Positions 25,126-33,545 of a stretch of 64,000 nucleotides of DNA are shown here, piece after piece. The stretch comes from Cellulomonas sp. P24. GTDB taxonomy: Bacteria; Actinomycetota; Actinomycetes; Actinomycetales; Cellulomonadaceae. The notes under the pieces are model-generated. The model saw only the letters and a program-made list of their open reading frames with translations, ran no database searches and had not been told where the DNA came from. Every line of letters starts with the position of its first letter. Positions within the stretch are counted from its first letter, which is position 1. Position numbers and translations under genes: made by a program. The stretch covers positions 2,232,001-2,296,000 of the forward strand of contig NZ_JAJDFX010000002.1 in the NCBI RefSeq assembly GCF_024704385.1. Reading direction: 5' to 3'.

Positions 25126-27597
25126 TCAGGTCGGCGGGACCGGCGACGCGCGGCCACCGGGGTTCGCGTCGAGGGGGCGGGGAGTCGGGGGGACCAGGGG
25201 GAAGGTGAAGGTTCCGCCGGCGGCGACGTCGCGGTACGAGTGGCGGTAGGCGATCGCGAGCGGACCGGCGGCGAACATCCGGGAGCGGACCGTGAGCGTC
25301 GTGTGGTCGGCCTCGACGTCGAGCACGTGACCGCGGCACCGCAGGCTGACGGCCACGCGCTCGATGTCGTCGGGCAGCGCCGGGTCGAGGTGCAGGACGT
25401 TCGCACGCATCTCGACGCCCAGGTAGCAGCGCTGCACCAGGTCGCTCGTGCCGGCCATGGCGCCGACGTGGATCCCTTCGCGGGTCGTGCCGCCCTGCGT
25501 GTCCGTGAGGTCGCTGTCGAGGGCGTCGCGGAACAGCTCCCACGAGCGCGGGCGGTTCGAGCGCGCGAGCACCCACGAGTGCACCAGGCGGCTGAGGGTC
25601 GACCCGTGCGACGTGCGGGCCAGGTAGTAGTCGATCGTGCGGGGGATCGCATCGTGGTCGAACGGGTAGCCGAGCTGCTCGAAGAGCAGCGTGAGCTCGT
25701 CGGCCGAGAACAGGTAGAAGAGCATGAGCACGTCGGCCTGCTTCGACGCCTTGTACCGGTTCGGTGAGTCGCCCTCCGCCTCGAGGATGCGGTCGAGCCG
25801 GTGGATGTCACCGTACGTGCGCTCGTACCGGGCCCAGTCGAACTCCTCGAGCTCCTCGTACCCGTCGAACTGGCTGATGACGCCGTCCGCGTGGAACGGC
25901 ACGCGCAGCCGGCGGCTGATCTGCTGCCACTCGGCGATCTCCTCCGGGTCCAGGGCGAGGCGTTCGAAGAGGCGGCGTGCGCGGGGGTCGGGCAGCTGGT
26001 CGGCGAGCTCGGCCGCGTGGCTGAGCACCCAGGACGCCATGACGTTCGTGTACGCGTTGTTGTCGATCCCCCCGGCGGTGTCCGGGTCGGCGCCCGGGTA
26101 GGCGGTGTGGAACTCGTCGGGCCCCATGACGCCGGTGATCTCGTAGCGGTCGATCGCGGGGTTGAGGTGCGCGATGCTCGCCCAGAACCGGGCGATCTCG
26201 AACATCATCTCGGCGCCGTGCGAGTGCATGAACTCGTGGTCGGCCGTGACCTGGTGGTAGCGCCAGATGTTGTACGCGATCGTCGAGCTGATGTGGTGCT
26301 GGCGGTGCGTGTTGTCCGGGAGCCACCGCCCGGAGACCGGGTTGAGGTGCAGCAGCTGGTTCTCCTCACGGCCGTTGCTGCCGCTCTGCCACGGGAACAT
26401 CGCACCGCGGAACCCTGCGGCCTGTGCCGCGCGGCGGGCCGCGGGGAGGCGCCGGTACCGGTACTCGAGCAGCGACCGGCTCAGCGTCGGCAGGTGCAGG
26501 CTGAGGTACGGGAAGACGAAGACCTCGTCCCAGAAGATGTGCCCGCGGTACGCCTCGCCGTGCCACCCGCGGGCGGGGATGCCGACGTCGAGGTCGCCGG
26601 TGTGCGGCGATGCGGTCTGCAGCACGTGGAAGATGTGCACGCGCACCTTGAGCTGGATCTTCTCCCCGTCGCGGTGGTCGACCTGGATGTCGCACGCGGC
26701 CCACAGCTCCTTCCAGGCGAGGGCGTGCGCGGCGAGGAGCTCGTCGAACCGGCCCGCGCGGCCCATGGCGTCGGTGGCCTCGAGCAGGGGCTCGCTGATC
26801 GCCCGGTCCCGCGAGGTGTAGACCGCCGCGATCTTCTCGACCGTGACGGGGACACCGACCTCGAGGTCGCACGAGATCTCGTGGGCGACCACACCGTCGG
26901 CCACGTACGTCTCGTGGTCGCCGGCGATCTCGCTCCCGCCGCGGTACAGCCGCGTCCGCGCGGCCTGGGCGATGCCGAGCATCGACTGCTTGGTGCGGCA
27001 GCGCAGCACGATCGTGTCCGAGCCGACGTGGTCCTGCACGAGCACGTCGAGGTGCTCGTGGGCGAGGTCGCGGTACCGCGGGACACCCGTGTTCGTCACA
27101 CCGCCGTCGATCGCCGACCGCACCGTGAGCCGCCCGGACCAGTCCTCTGCGGTGAGCTCGACACTGAGGCCGGCCAGGTGCGGGTCGGCCATGCTCACCA
27201 GTCGGCGCTCGGTCCACAGGGTGGTGCGGCCGTGGTCGTCACGGAACCGCAGCCTGCGGCGCAGCACACCGCGGCCGACGTCGAGCTCCTGCCGGTACTC
27301 GAGGATCTCGACGTCGTCGAGCCGGAACCACGCACCGCCGTCCGCGCGGAACGTCAGCGGCAGCCAGTTGGGGATGTTGACGAGGGACTCGTTCTCGATC
27401 TGGTGCCCGGCGACCTCGGTGATCTGGCGGTCGTACCCGCCGGCCAGGTACGTGCCGGGGTAGTGGACGCCGTCGGCCACGGCGTCGGGGCTCGCCCCAC
27501 GCGTCGCGACGTACCCGTTCCCGAGCGTGCACAGCGCCTCACGGTGGCCCTCGAGGGCAGGGTCGTACCCCTCGTAGACGAGCGTCCAGTCGCTCAC
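25126..27597 (-). CDS. glycoside hydrolase family 65 phosphorylase
   Basis: The 823-residue cytosolic enzyme has the GH65 layout: an N-terminal beta-sandwich (VYEGYDPALEGHREALCTLGNGY), an (alpha/alpha)6 barrel with WDEVFVFPYL and the general-acid Glu in GVMGPDEFHTAYPG, the phosphate-site region YKASKQADVLMLFYL and HGSTLS, and a C-terminal jelly roll. It should phosphorolyse an alpha-glucoside (maltose, trehalose or kojibiose type) to beta-glucose-1-phosphate and glucose. The beta-phosphoglucomutase gene directly upstream, overlapping by 4 bases (GTGA), converts that product to glucose-6-phosphate. The exact disaccharide cannot be read from the sequence. Confidence 0.92.
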   Translation of the reverse strand: MSDWTLVYEGYDPALEGHREALCTLGNGYVATRGASPDAVADGVHYPGTYLAGGYDRQITEVAGHQIENESLVNIPNWLPLTFRADGGAWFRLDDVEILEYRQELDVGRGVLRRRLRFRDDHGRTTLWTERRLVSMADPHLAGLSVELTAEDWSGRLTVRSAIDGGVTNTGVPRYRDLAHEHLDVLVQDHVGSDTIVLRCRTKQSMLGIAQAARTRLYRGGSEIAGDHETYVADGVVAHEISCDLEVGVPVTVEKIAAVYTSRDRAISEPLLEATDAMGRAGRFDELLAAHALAWKELWAACDIQVDHRDGEKIQLKVRVHIFHVLQTASPHTGDLDVGIPARGWHGEAYRGHIFWDEVFVFPYLSLHLPTLSRSLLEYRYRRLPAARRAAQAAGFRGAMFPWQSGSNGREENQLLHLNPVSGRWLPDNTHRQHHISSTIAYNIWRYHQVTADHEFMHSHGAEMMFEIARFWASIAHLNPAIDRYEITGVMGPDEFHTAYPGADPDTAGGIDNNAYTNVMASWVLSHAAELADQLPDPRARRLFERLALDPEEIAEWQQISRRLRVPFHADGVISQFDGYEELEEFDWARYERTYGDIHRLDRILEAEGDSPNRYKASKQADVLMLFYLFSADELTLLFEQLGYPFDHDAIPRTIDYYLARTSHGSTLSRLVHSWVLARSNRPRSWELFRDALDSDLTDTQGGTTREGIHVGAMAGTSDLVQRCYLGVEMRANVLHLDPALPDDIERVAVSLRCRGHVLDVEADHTTLTVRSRMFAAGPLAIAYRHSYRDVAAGGTFTFPLVPPTPRPLDANPGGRASPVPPT

Positions 27598-28532
27598 CTC
27601 GCGCTCCAGCCCGGCTCGCGGGCGGGGTGGACGACGAGCCGCCTCCCCGTCACCTCCACGGCGCCGAGGTCCGCGATGACGATGCTCGCACCGGCCGCGA
27701 GCAGTCGCCCGCGGCAGGCGTCCACGTCGCTGCTCCCGTAGCACGTGCCGCGGTCGATCCCGATGACGAAGGCGAAGCCGCCGTCCTTGCCGGCCTGCAC
27801 GCCCGAGGCCGCGTCCTCGACGATCGCGGCGCGACCGGGGACCACCCCGACGAGCGACGCGGTCTCCCAGAGCATCGCGGGGTGGGGCTTGCCGGGGATC
27901 CCGAGCCGGCTCAGGTCGGTGCCGTCGACCCGGACGTCGAACAGGTCGATCACATCGGCGCTGGTCAGGACGCCCTCGGCGTTGCGGCTCGAGGAGAACA
28001 CCGCGGTGCGGATGCCGGCCGCGTGGAGGCGTTCGATGAAGAGCATCGTCACGGGGTAGGCCCGCACCTTGTTCTCGGCCAGCCACGTCCTGACGTACCC
28101 GTCCTTGCGGTTGCCGAGGCCGCACACGGTGCGAGCGCTCGGCGGGTCGTCGTCGTGCCCGTAGGGGAGGGTGATCGAGCGGGACGTCAGGAAGCTCTCG
28201 ACTCCGTCGTACCGGGGCTTGCCGTCGACGTAGCGGCAGTAGTCCTCGTCGAGGTCGAACGGCCGCGCCCAGCCGGGGTCGGCGCCGGGTCCCGCCGATG
28301 CGGGGTCGTCGGAGGACTGGGTGGACAGGAAGTCGTCGAACAGTCGCTTCCAGGCGAGTGCGTGCACGATCGCGGTGTCGGTGACGACGCCGTCCATGTC
28401 GAACAGCACGGCGTCGAGCTCGGGCGAGACGACCGGAGGGTCGGGGTGAGCACTCCTGGCGCGGGACGAGCCGACGGCGCCAGGGTCGATGCTCGCGGCT
28501 GGGCGGGATCCGGTCACCTGTGACCCGGTCAT
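27594..28532 (-). CDS. beta-phosphoglucomutase-type HAD phosphatase/mutase
   Basis: The 312-residue HAD protein has motif I as LFDMDGVVTDTA (nucleophile and acid-base Asp), then SSRNAEGVLTSADVIDLFDV and IPGKPHPAMLWETA with the lysine of motif III and AIVEDAASGVQAGKDGGFAF with the acidic motif IV. It has an N-terminal extension of about 40 residues. In this position it should isomerise beta-glucose-1-phosphate, made by the GH65 enzyme, to glucose-6-phosphate. GGGAGG lies before the ATG. The operon order is mutase then phosphorylase. Confidence 0.88.
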   Translation of the reverse strand: MTGSQVTGSRPAASIDPGAVGSSRARSAHPDPPVVSPELDAVLFDMDGVVTDTAIVHALAWKRLFDDFLSTQSSDDPASAGPGADPGWARPFDLDEDYCRYVDGKPRYDGVESFLTSRSITLPYGHDDDPPSARTVCGLGNRKDGYVRTWLAENKVRAYPVTMLFIERLHAAGIRTAVFSSSRNAEGVLTSADVIDLFDVRVDGTDLSRLGIPGKPHPAMLWETASLVGVVPGRAAIVEDAASGVQAGKDGGFAFVIGIDRGTCYGSSDVDACRGRLLAAGASIVIADLGAVEVTGRRLVVHPAREPGWSAR

Positions 28533-28773
28533 GTGCGCACCTCCCCGTCACGACCCGCGGCGCACCGGCTCTGGGAGCCGATCGGGACCGCTGCGTCGAC
28601 GCGGCGATCCGTGCCTCGGGCGGCGACCGCGGTGACCGGACGCCGCTCGTGACCAGCACCCCAGGGGACGTCGTGGTCTGTTCCGACCCTAGCAACGGTC
28701 CGACGGCCCGGCATGGTCAACGATGGGCCGGACGGGTGCCGACCGTGCGCCCGCGGGCCGCGAAGGTGGCACA

Positions 28774-29517
28774 GTGACGCGCGTGGACCGCGACGTCGCC
28801 TACCCGACCCGGGCCGCCCGGGCCCGCACCCTCGCGGAGCTCGACGCGCTCGTCGTGGAGTGCGGCGCGTGCCCGCGGCTCGTCGCGTGGCGCGAGCAGG
28901 TCGCGGAGGAGAAGCGCGCGTCGTACCAGGACGAGACGTACTGGGCCCGGCCGGCGCCGGGGTTCGGCGACCCGGACGCGCGCGTGGTCGTGGTCGGTCT
29001 TGCCCCTGCGGCGCACGGCGCCAACCGCACCGGGCGGATGTTCACCGGTGACCGCAGCGGGGACTTCCTGTTCGCGGCGCTGCATCGCACCGGGTTCGCG
29101 TCCCAGCCCACGTCGACGTCGCGCGACGACGGCATGGTCCTGACCGGTCTACGGCTCACGGCCCCGGTGCGGTGCGCCCCGCCGGAGAACAGGCCGACCC
29201 CCGTCGAGCGTCGCACCTGTGCTCCGTGGCTCGGCCGTGAGCTCGAGCTCGTGGCTCCCGACGTCGCCGTCGTGCTGGGCGGCTTCGGCTGGCAGGCGCT
29301 GCTTGCCGCGCTCGACGACCTCGGTTGGCGCGTGCCGCGGCCGCGTCCGACGTTCGGGCACGGCACGGAGGTGCGGCTGGACGGCCCGGACGGGCGTCGG
29401 CTCGTGCTGCTCGGCTGCTTCCACGTGAGCCCGCACAACACGTTCACCGGCCGACTGACGCCGGAGATGCTCGATGCGGTGCTCGTGCGTGCGCGCGAGC
29501 TCAGCGCGCCGACGTAG
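28774..29517 (+). CDS. uracil-DNA glycosylase family 5 (UDGb-like)
   Basis: The 247-residue protein has the Fe-S cluster cysteines of family 4/5 UDGs: CGACPRLVAWREQVA near the N terminus, then VRCAPPENRPTP and RRTCAPWLGREL. The catalytic-site segment is VVVVGLAPAAHGANRTGRMF with GDRSGDFLF, and the C-terminal loop is GCFHVSPHNTFTGRLT. Family 5 enzymes use GLAPAxxGA rather than the GEAPG of family 4 and remove uracil and other deaminated bases. The GTG at 28774 is chosen (GAAGGTGG just before); an upstream GTG-type start at 28723 is possible. It overlaps the convergent next gene by 17 bases. Confidence 0.87.
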   Translation: MTRVDRDVAYPTRAARARTLAELDALVVECGACPRLVAWREQVAEEKRASYQDETYWARPAPGFGDPDARVVVVGLAPAAHGANRTGRMFTGDRSGDFLFAALHRTGFASQPTSTSRDDGMVLTGLRLTAPVRCAPPENRPTPVERRTCAPWLGRELELVAPDVAVVLGGFGWQALLAALDDLGWRVPRPRPTFGHGTEVRLDGPDGRRLVLLGCFHVSPHNTFTGRLTPEMLDAVLVRARELSAPT

Positions 29518-30756
29518 ACGGCCGCGACGGTGCCGGAGTCGCGGGAAGCAGCACCGAGAGCACGCTCGCCCCGGTGAACGTCAGCCACGGTGCGCGGGTG
29601 CGGTGGGCGGTGTCGCAGACCCACACCGTGGTCCCGGGGGTGTCGGCGGTGGTCGGGTCGATCCGTGCGACGAGCATGCCGCCGCGAACAGCATCGGGGT
29701 GAGGGAGACGTCGCCGTCGGCGGGGGCGAGCACGGCGGGCGTGATCCTCGAGGTCGTCGTGTCGAACCACATCGGGGTGCCGGAGCCGGTCGAGTCGATG
29801 CCGGAGACGAGCACCGTGCGGTCGTCCCGCCACGGGTCCACGGTGTCCAGGGTGGCGGCCCCGGTCCACCGCGCGAGGGTGGACCCGTCGCGCGCGACGA
29901 CGGTCAGGGTCCCGTCGGTGTCGCTGCCGACGTCGAGCGTCCCGACGGCGATCGTCGCGCCGTCCGGTGCGTAGGCGAGGGATGGCTCGGGTGGCGCGTA
30001 GGTGCCGGGCGCGAGCGCGACCTGGCGCACGTCGCGGGTGGTCAGGTCGATCTCGACGACCGAGGTCGACCGTTCGGGTGCGCTCGCGGAGAGCTCGGTG
30101 CCGCAGGTGGAGAGGACGGCGAGGTGCGCGCCGTCCGAGGAGAAGGTCGACCAGGTGGACGTGCACCCCGTGGTGGCCGTCGGAGGGATCGTGACGGTTC
30201 GTCGGCCGCCCGTCGCCAGGTCGTAGAGCTGCACGTCGGAGCCGGAGCCGGTGGAGGCGATCGATCGGCCGTCGGCCGAGAGCGCGATGCCGTGGCCCGG
30301 TGCCGGGACCCCGTCGGGGAGGTCGAGACGCACCCAGGCACCGTCCGCCGCGTCCAGCGCGAACAGCGCGAGGCCGCCACTGTCGCTCGGATCGTCCGTG
30401 CGGACGACGGCGAGCGCACGGTCGACGTGCCGGTGCGGCGCCGCCGCGAGGTCGACGGTCGCAGCGGGGATCGTGGACCAGAGCGGCCAGCCGGCCAGGG
30501 CCGACCCGGGCACCGGCGACGCGGCCGACGGCGTCGACTGCTCTCCGGTCGTCGGAGACGTCGGCGGAGGTGCTGCCGACCCGGTGCCCCACACCCGGGT
30601 GCCGACGACGGCGGCCGCGGCGATCACGAGCGTGGCGCCGATCGCGAGGATCGCGCGGCGACGGGGTGGGGGCGGATCGCCGGAGGGGGCTCGGGTGGGT
30701 GCGTCCGTTCGGCTCGGGTCGCGCGCGTCGTCGCTCGTGGGAGTGCCGTGCGTCAT
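29501..30756 (-). pseudogene. membrane-anchored beta-propeller-like protein broken by a frameshift
   Basis: From the ATG at 30756 the protein has a Pro/Arg-rich cytosolic N terminus, one transmembrane helix (AILAIGATLVIAAAAVVG) and an extracellular part with repeated WD40/PD40-like strands (GHGIALSADGRSIASTGSG; LAYAPDGATIAVGTLDVG). After SLTPMLF, near 29680-29686, the frame goes out of register. The natural continuation GGMLVARIDPTTADTPGTTV is one base off and ends at 29501, 17 bases inside the convergent UDG gene. Restoring one G within GCGGCGGC would give about 418 residues. The function of this family is unknown to me. Confidence 0.6.
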
Positions 30757-30827
30757 CGTGCCCCCTGTCGAGAACCCCCGGAACCGACCGGAGCGCGAAC
30801 GCGGCCGTCAGTGGCCGTCGGTGGCCG

Positions 30828-31016
30828 TCAGTGGCTCAGCGTCACGACCTGGACGTCGGGCCCCGGGAACACCAGGACCTCGTGCCCGTCGTCGAACTTC
30901 ACGAGGTAGGGCGGGGTGCCATCGGGCCCGCGCGCCTCGAGCACCTCGCCCCGGCGGTCCGGGTTCCCGGTGACTCGTCCGTGAATGATGATCTCGTCGC
31001 CCACCGCAGCATGCAT
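30828..31016 (-). CDS. DUF1918 domain protein
   Basis: The 62-residue protein is a single DUF1918 domain: MHAAVGDEIIIHGRVTGNPD, RRGEVLEARGPDGTPPYLV, then a strand FDDGHEVLVFPGPDVQVV. This small SH3-like fold is widespread in actinobacteria with no assigned function. GGTGAGCGACG lies before the ATG. It is divergent from the surface-protein genes. Confidence 0.85.
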   Translation of the reverse strand: MHAAVGDEIIIHGRVTGNPDRRGEVLEARGPDGTPPYLVKFDDGHEVLVFPGPDVQVVTLSH

Positions 31017-31180
31017 CGTCGCTCACCTCAGTTCGAGACTAGACGCGCACCGGGCTGTGCGCCCGTCGGAGACGGGCCGGCCGGCAGACACCTCTGGGGT
31101 CGTGCGGGGAGCGGGTGGCGCGGGCGCGCTCGGCGCCCTGGCGCCCGGTCGAGTGGGGCGCATACGGCCAAGCGGGTGAA

Positions 31181-31234
31181 ATCCGGACAAACTCGTCCGG
31201 ATGCCTTGTGGACCGATATGTCCGTTTATAGCCT
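31181..31234 (+). promoter_or_regulatory. operator-like palindrome and upstream motif of surface protein gene 1
   Basis: ATCCGGAC-aaactc-GTCCGGAT (31181-31202) is a perfect inverted repeat. It is followed at 31205 by CTTGTG, then TATGTCCG and TATA, a pattern repeated at the same place upstream of the second surface-protein gene (33382-33411). The shared motif is probably a promoter or regulator site. Confidence 0.5.
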
Positions 31235-31249
31235 GATTTGTGAACGGCA

Positions 31250-31368
31250 GTCGCGACACCTCTCAGTGGCGAGAGGTCGTGCGGAGGGCCAGCACGACCT
31301 GGAGCCACCTGACGGGCCCCGCACCGAACGCGAGCGCAGTGAACGACGCAGACAGACAAGGAACGATC
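31250..31368 (+). ncRNA. structured leader of surface protein gene 1, class unknown
   Basis: This leader of about 120 bases is alignable with 33427-33545 before the paralogue. It begins GTCGCGAC and contains the hairpin ACCTCTC-agtggc-GAGAGGT (31258-31277). It also contains the stem AGGTCGTGC/GCACGACCT (31274-31282 and 31292-31300). These two stems share bases 31274-31277, so they cannot form together. A conserved single-stranded block GAGCCACCTGACGGG follows. The second stem covaries with its counterpart in copy 2 (GTCGTGC versus GTCGCG). I could not assign it to a riboswitch class I know. Confidence 0.45.
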
Positions 31369-33247
31369 GTGAAACTCAAGAAGCCTATTGCCTCGCTAGT
31401 CAGCGTGGTGCTCCTGACGCTCGGCATGGCCACGCTGGTCACGTCGCCGGCATCAGCACACACCAACGCGGTGTCGGCCACCTGTTCTGCACTCTCGGTC
31501 GACCTCCGGTACTACCAGGCCTCGCGTGAGGGTAGCCCGGCCCAGGGATACACCGAGTACGAGTGGACGCGGACGGTTGTCGACCAGGCGGCCTGGACCG
31601 AGTACGTCCGGTACACCTACACGCCGGAGAAGGACGGCGCGGCCAACCCTGCAGACGTCTCGTCGACACCGGTGACCGACCCCGGTCACTGGAACGCGGA
31701 CCACAAGGGTTACGACGACAGCGCTGTCGACACCTACATCCAGTCCGGGAACGGGCGTGGATCGTGGTTCTGGTGGATCGCCACCACCCACGAAGCGAAG
31801 ACGCACGTCGAGACCCAGTGGTCGAAGAACAAGCCGGCCGGTGACGGTTGGACCAAGACCGGCGCCTCGCGCTTCCACGAGACGTCCCCGGCCGTACCCG
31901 CGAAGACGAACCACGTCGTGGTCACGATCGACGGCACCGCTGTCGAGGACACCGACTTCTCGACGACGTTCACGAAGAGCTACACGTTCTCCGACAAGTA
32001 CACGTCGCACACCTACTCCGTCGCCGTGACGGCGTGGGACGACCCGACGGGACACAACGGGTGGACCTTCACGAAGTCCGGCAGCTCGATCGCGTGCACA
32101 CCTCCTGTCATCCAGGTGACAGCCGTCTTCCCGGAGCCCATCGCCCCGACCTGCACGACTGATGGGTCCCTCCCGAGCCTGCCGACGGACCAGACGGGCA
32201 TCACGTTCAGCTGGGACAAGAAGAATCCCTTGAAGATGGTCGCGAAGGCCGACAAGGGCTACATCCTGACCGGTGTGAAGTTCAGGATCTACGACGAGCC
32301 GGGCATGGCTACGGGAGACTGCTACGTCACGCAGGGGGACCGTGACCGTCGCTCCCGCGACGTGCCAGGTGGGTGACGGTGGCGTCGCTGACATCACCGG
32401 TGGGTCGATCACGCTTCCGACGACCGCCGGGGTCACCTACACGATCACGACCGCCGGCGGGGATCCCGTCACGGTCACGGACGGCAAGGCCACCGGCCTG
32501 GCTGCCGGTGACTACACGGTGACCGCTACACCTGCTGAGGGCATGATCCTGACGGTCGGCGAGACCGACTGGGTGCTCCAGGAGGACGGCACGGCCACAC
32601 TCACGGTGACTGTTGCCGCGGCGGCGGACTGCTCGATCCCGCAGCCTGACCCCCAGGTGGCGGCGACGGAGTGGGTCGACGGAACGTGGGCTTGCGACGA
32701 CACGACCGTGGAGCAGACGCGTGAGGTCACGACGACCCCGTACGCCTGGGTCGATGGTGCGTGGGTTCTCGACACCGAGAACGCGTCGACGGTGACCGAG
32801 ACGCAGACGCGTGACCTGCTGGCCAGCGAGCAGACCGTGTGCAGCCAGGTGCTGGCGGCGCCGCCGAACACGGTGGTGACGATCGTTCCCCCGACGTGCA
32901 CCGCGGACGGGTCGGCGACGTTGGCCGACGGTGTGGGGTACACGTGGGACAAGACGTCGTTCGGTCCGGGTACGTGGACCGCGACGGCGACCGTGACCGA
33001 CGGGTACGTGTTCGACAGCGGTGACACCTACCAGGTGACGTTCACGGTGGCCCCGAAGCTGACGGGTGACGTGTGCACGGTCAGCGAGGTCCTGGCCGCA
33101 CCGCCGAACGCGTCGGTCCCGACCGCGGCAGTTCTGGCTGCGACGGGAGCAACTCCGCTGCCGCTGGCGATCGTGGCGATGGTGATGATCGGTGCGGGCG
33201 TCCTGCTCCAGCCTCGGGTCCGGCGGGCGGTGTTCTCCCGCCACTGA
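31369..33247 (+). pseudogene. LAxTG-anchored surface protein 1, with a G-run frameshift
   Basis: GTG at 31369 (AAGGAA upstream) starts a Sec signal peptide (VKLKKPIASLVSVVLL, cleaved after SPASA). An N-terminal domain of about 300 residues rich in Tyr, Trp and Lys follows (WFWWIATTHEAKTHVETQW). The frame then closes at about 32376. One G too many in the run 32334-32338 explains this: with four G, CYVTQG continues as TVTVAPATCQVGDGG, the conserved C-terminal module of the next gene. That module ends VLAATGATPLPL, a hydrophobic helix and RRAVFSRH, an LAxTG sorting signal for a class E-type sortase. The repaired length is about 625 residues. Confidence 0.7.
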
Positions 33248-33250
33248 TCC
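32640..33250 (+). repeat. C-terminal module repeat, copy 1
   Basis: The DNA is near-identical in long blocks to 34330-34966, including the coding block for VTETQTRDLLASEQTVC and that for TCTADGSATLADGVGY. It marks a recent tandem duplication or gene conversion between the two surface-protein genes. Confidence 0.75.
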
Positions 33251-33265
33251 AGGGGTGATCTGACT

Positions 33266-33299
33266 GCTACCCCGTGCCACTCCGGTGACGCGGGGTAGC
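33266..33299 (+). terminator. hairpin after surface protein gene 1
   Basis: GCTACCCCG and CGGGGTAGC form a 9-bp stem 19 bases after the stop codon. A longer version of the same hairpin follows gene 2. Confidence 0.7.
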
Positions 33300-33381
33300 G
33301 GTCTGTCCCGGTGGTGTCCGGTGAAATGCGATGAGGGTGACCGGTGAGCGCAACATGCGCATCAACAGGGAGGCGATATCC

Positions 33382-33411
33382 CTTGTGTCCCGGTATGTCC
33401 GAATATATCCT
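33382..33411 (+). promoter_or_regulatory. upstream motif of surface protein gene 2
   Basis: CTTGTG, TATGTCCG and TATA recur here with the same spacing as at 31205-31234, the only long conserved block outside the leader. It is probably the promoter or a regulator site shared by both genes. Confidence 0.45.
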
Positions 33412-33426
33412 CGCTCCGGAAAGTAT

Positions 33427-33545
33427 GTCGCGACGTCTCGGAACGGAGAGAGGTCGCGCACAGGGGGCAACGCGACTGTAGCCACCGGACGGGGCTTGCG
33501 CCGAATGCGAGCGTCGAGACGAACGCGGACATAGAAGGAATGAAT
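33427..33545 (+). ncRNA. structured leader of surface protein gene 2, class unknown
   Basis: Aligned with 31250-31368. It starts GTCGCGAC, then TCTC-ggaacg-GAGA and the stem GTCGCG/CGCGAC (33453-33458 and 33471-33476), then GTAGCCACCGGACGGGG and CCGAATGCGAGCG. The stems are kept while the bases change, as expected for a selected RNA structure. The palindrome GTCGCGAC can also pair with the later GTCGCG stem, which offers a switch between two folds. I see no clear hallmark of a named riboswitch. Confidence 0.45.

Noticed and set aside
31250-31368. Assignment of the surface-protein leader to the c-di-GMP (GEMM) riboswitch
   Set aside because: Only short fragments resemble it; the GNRA loop and receptor arrangement and the GGGACGCAAAGCC core are absent.
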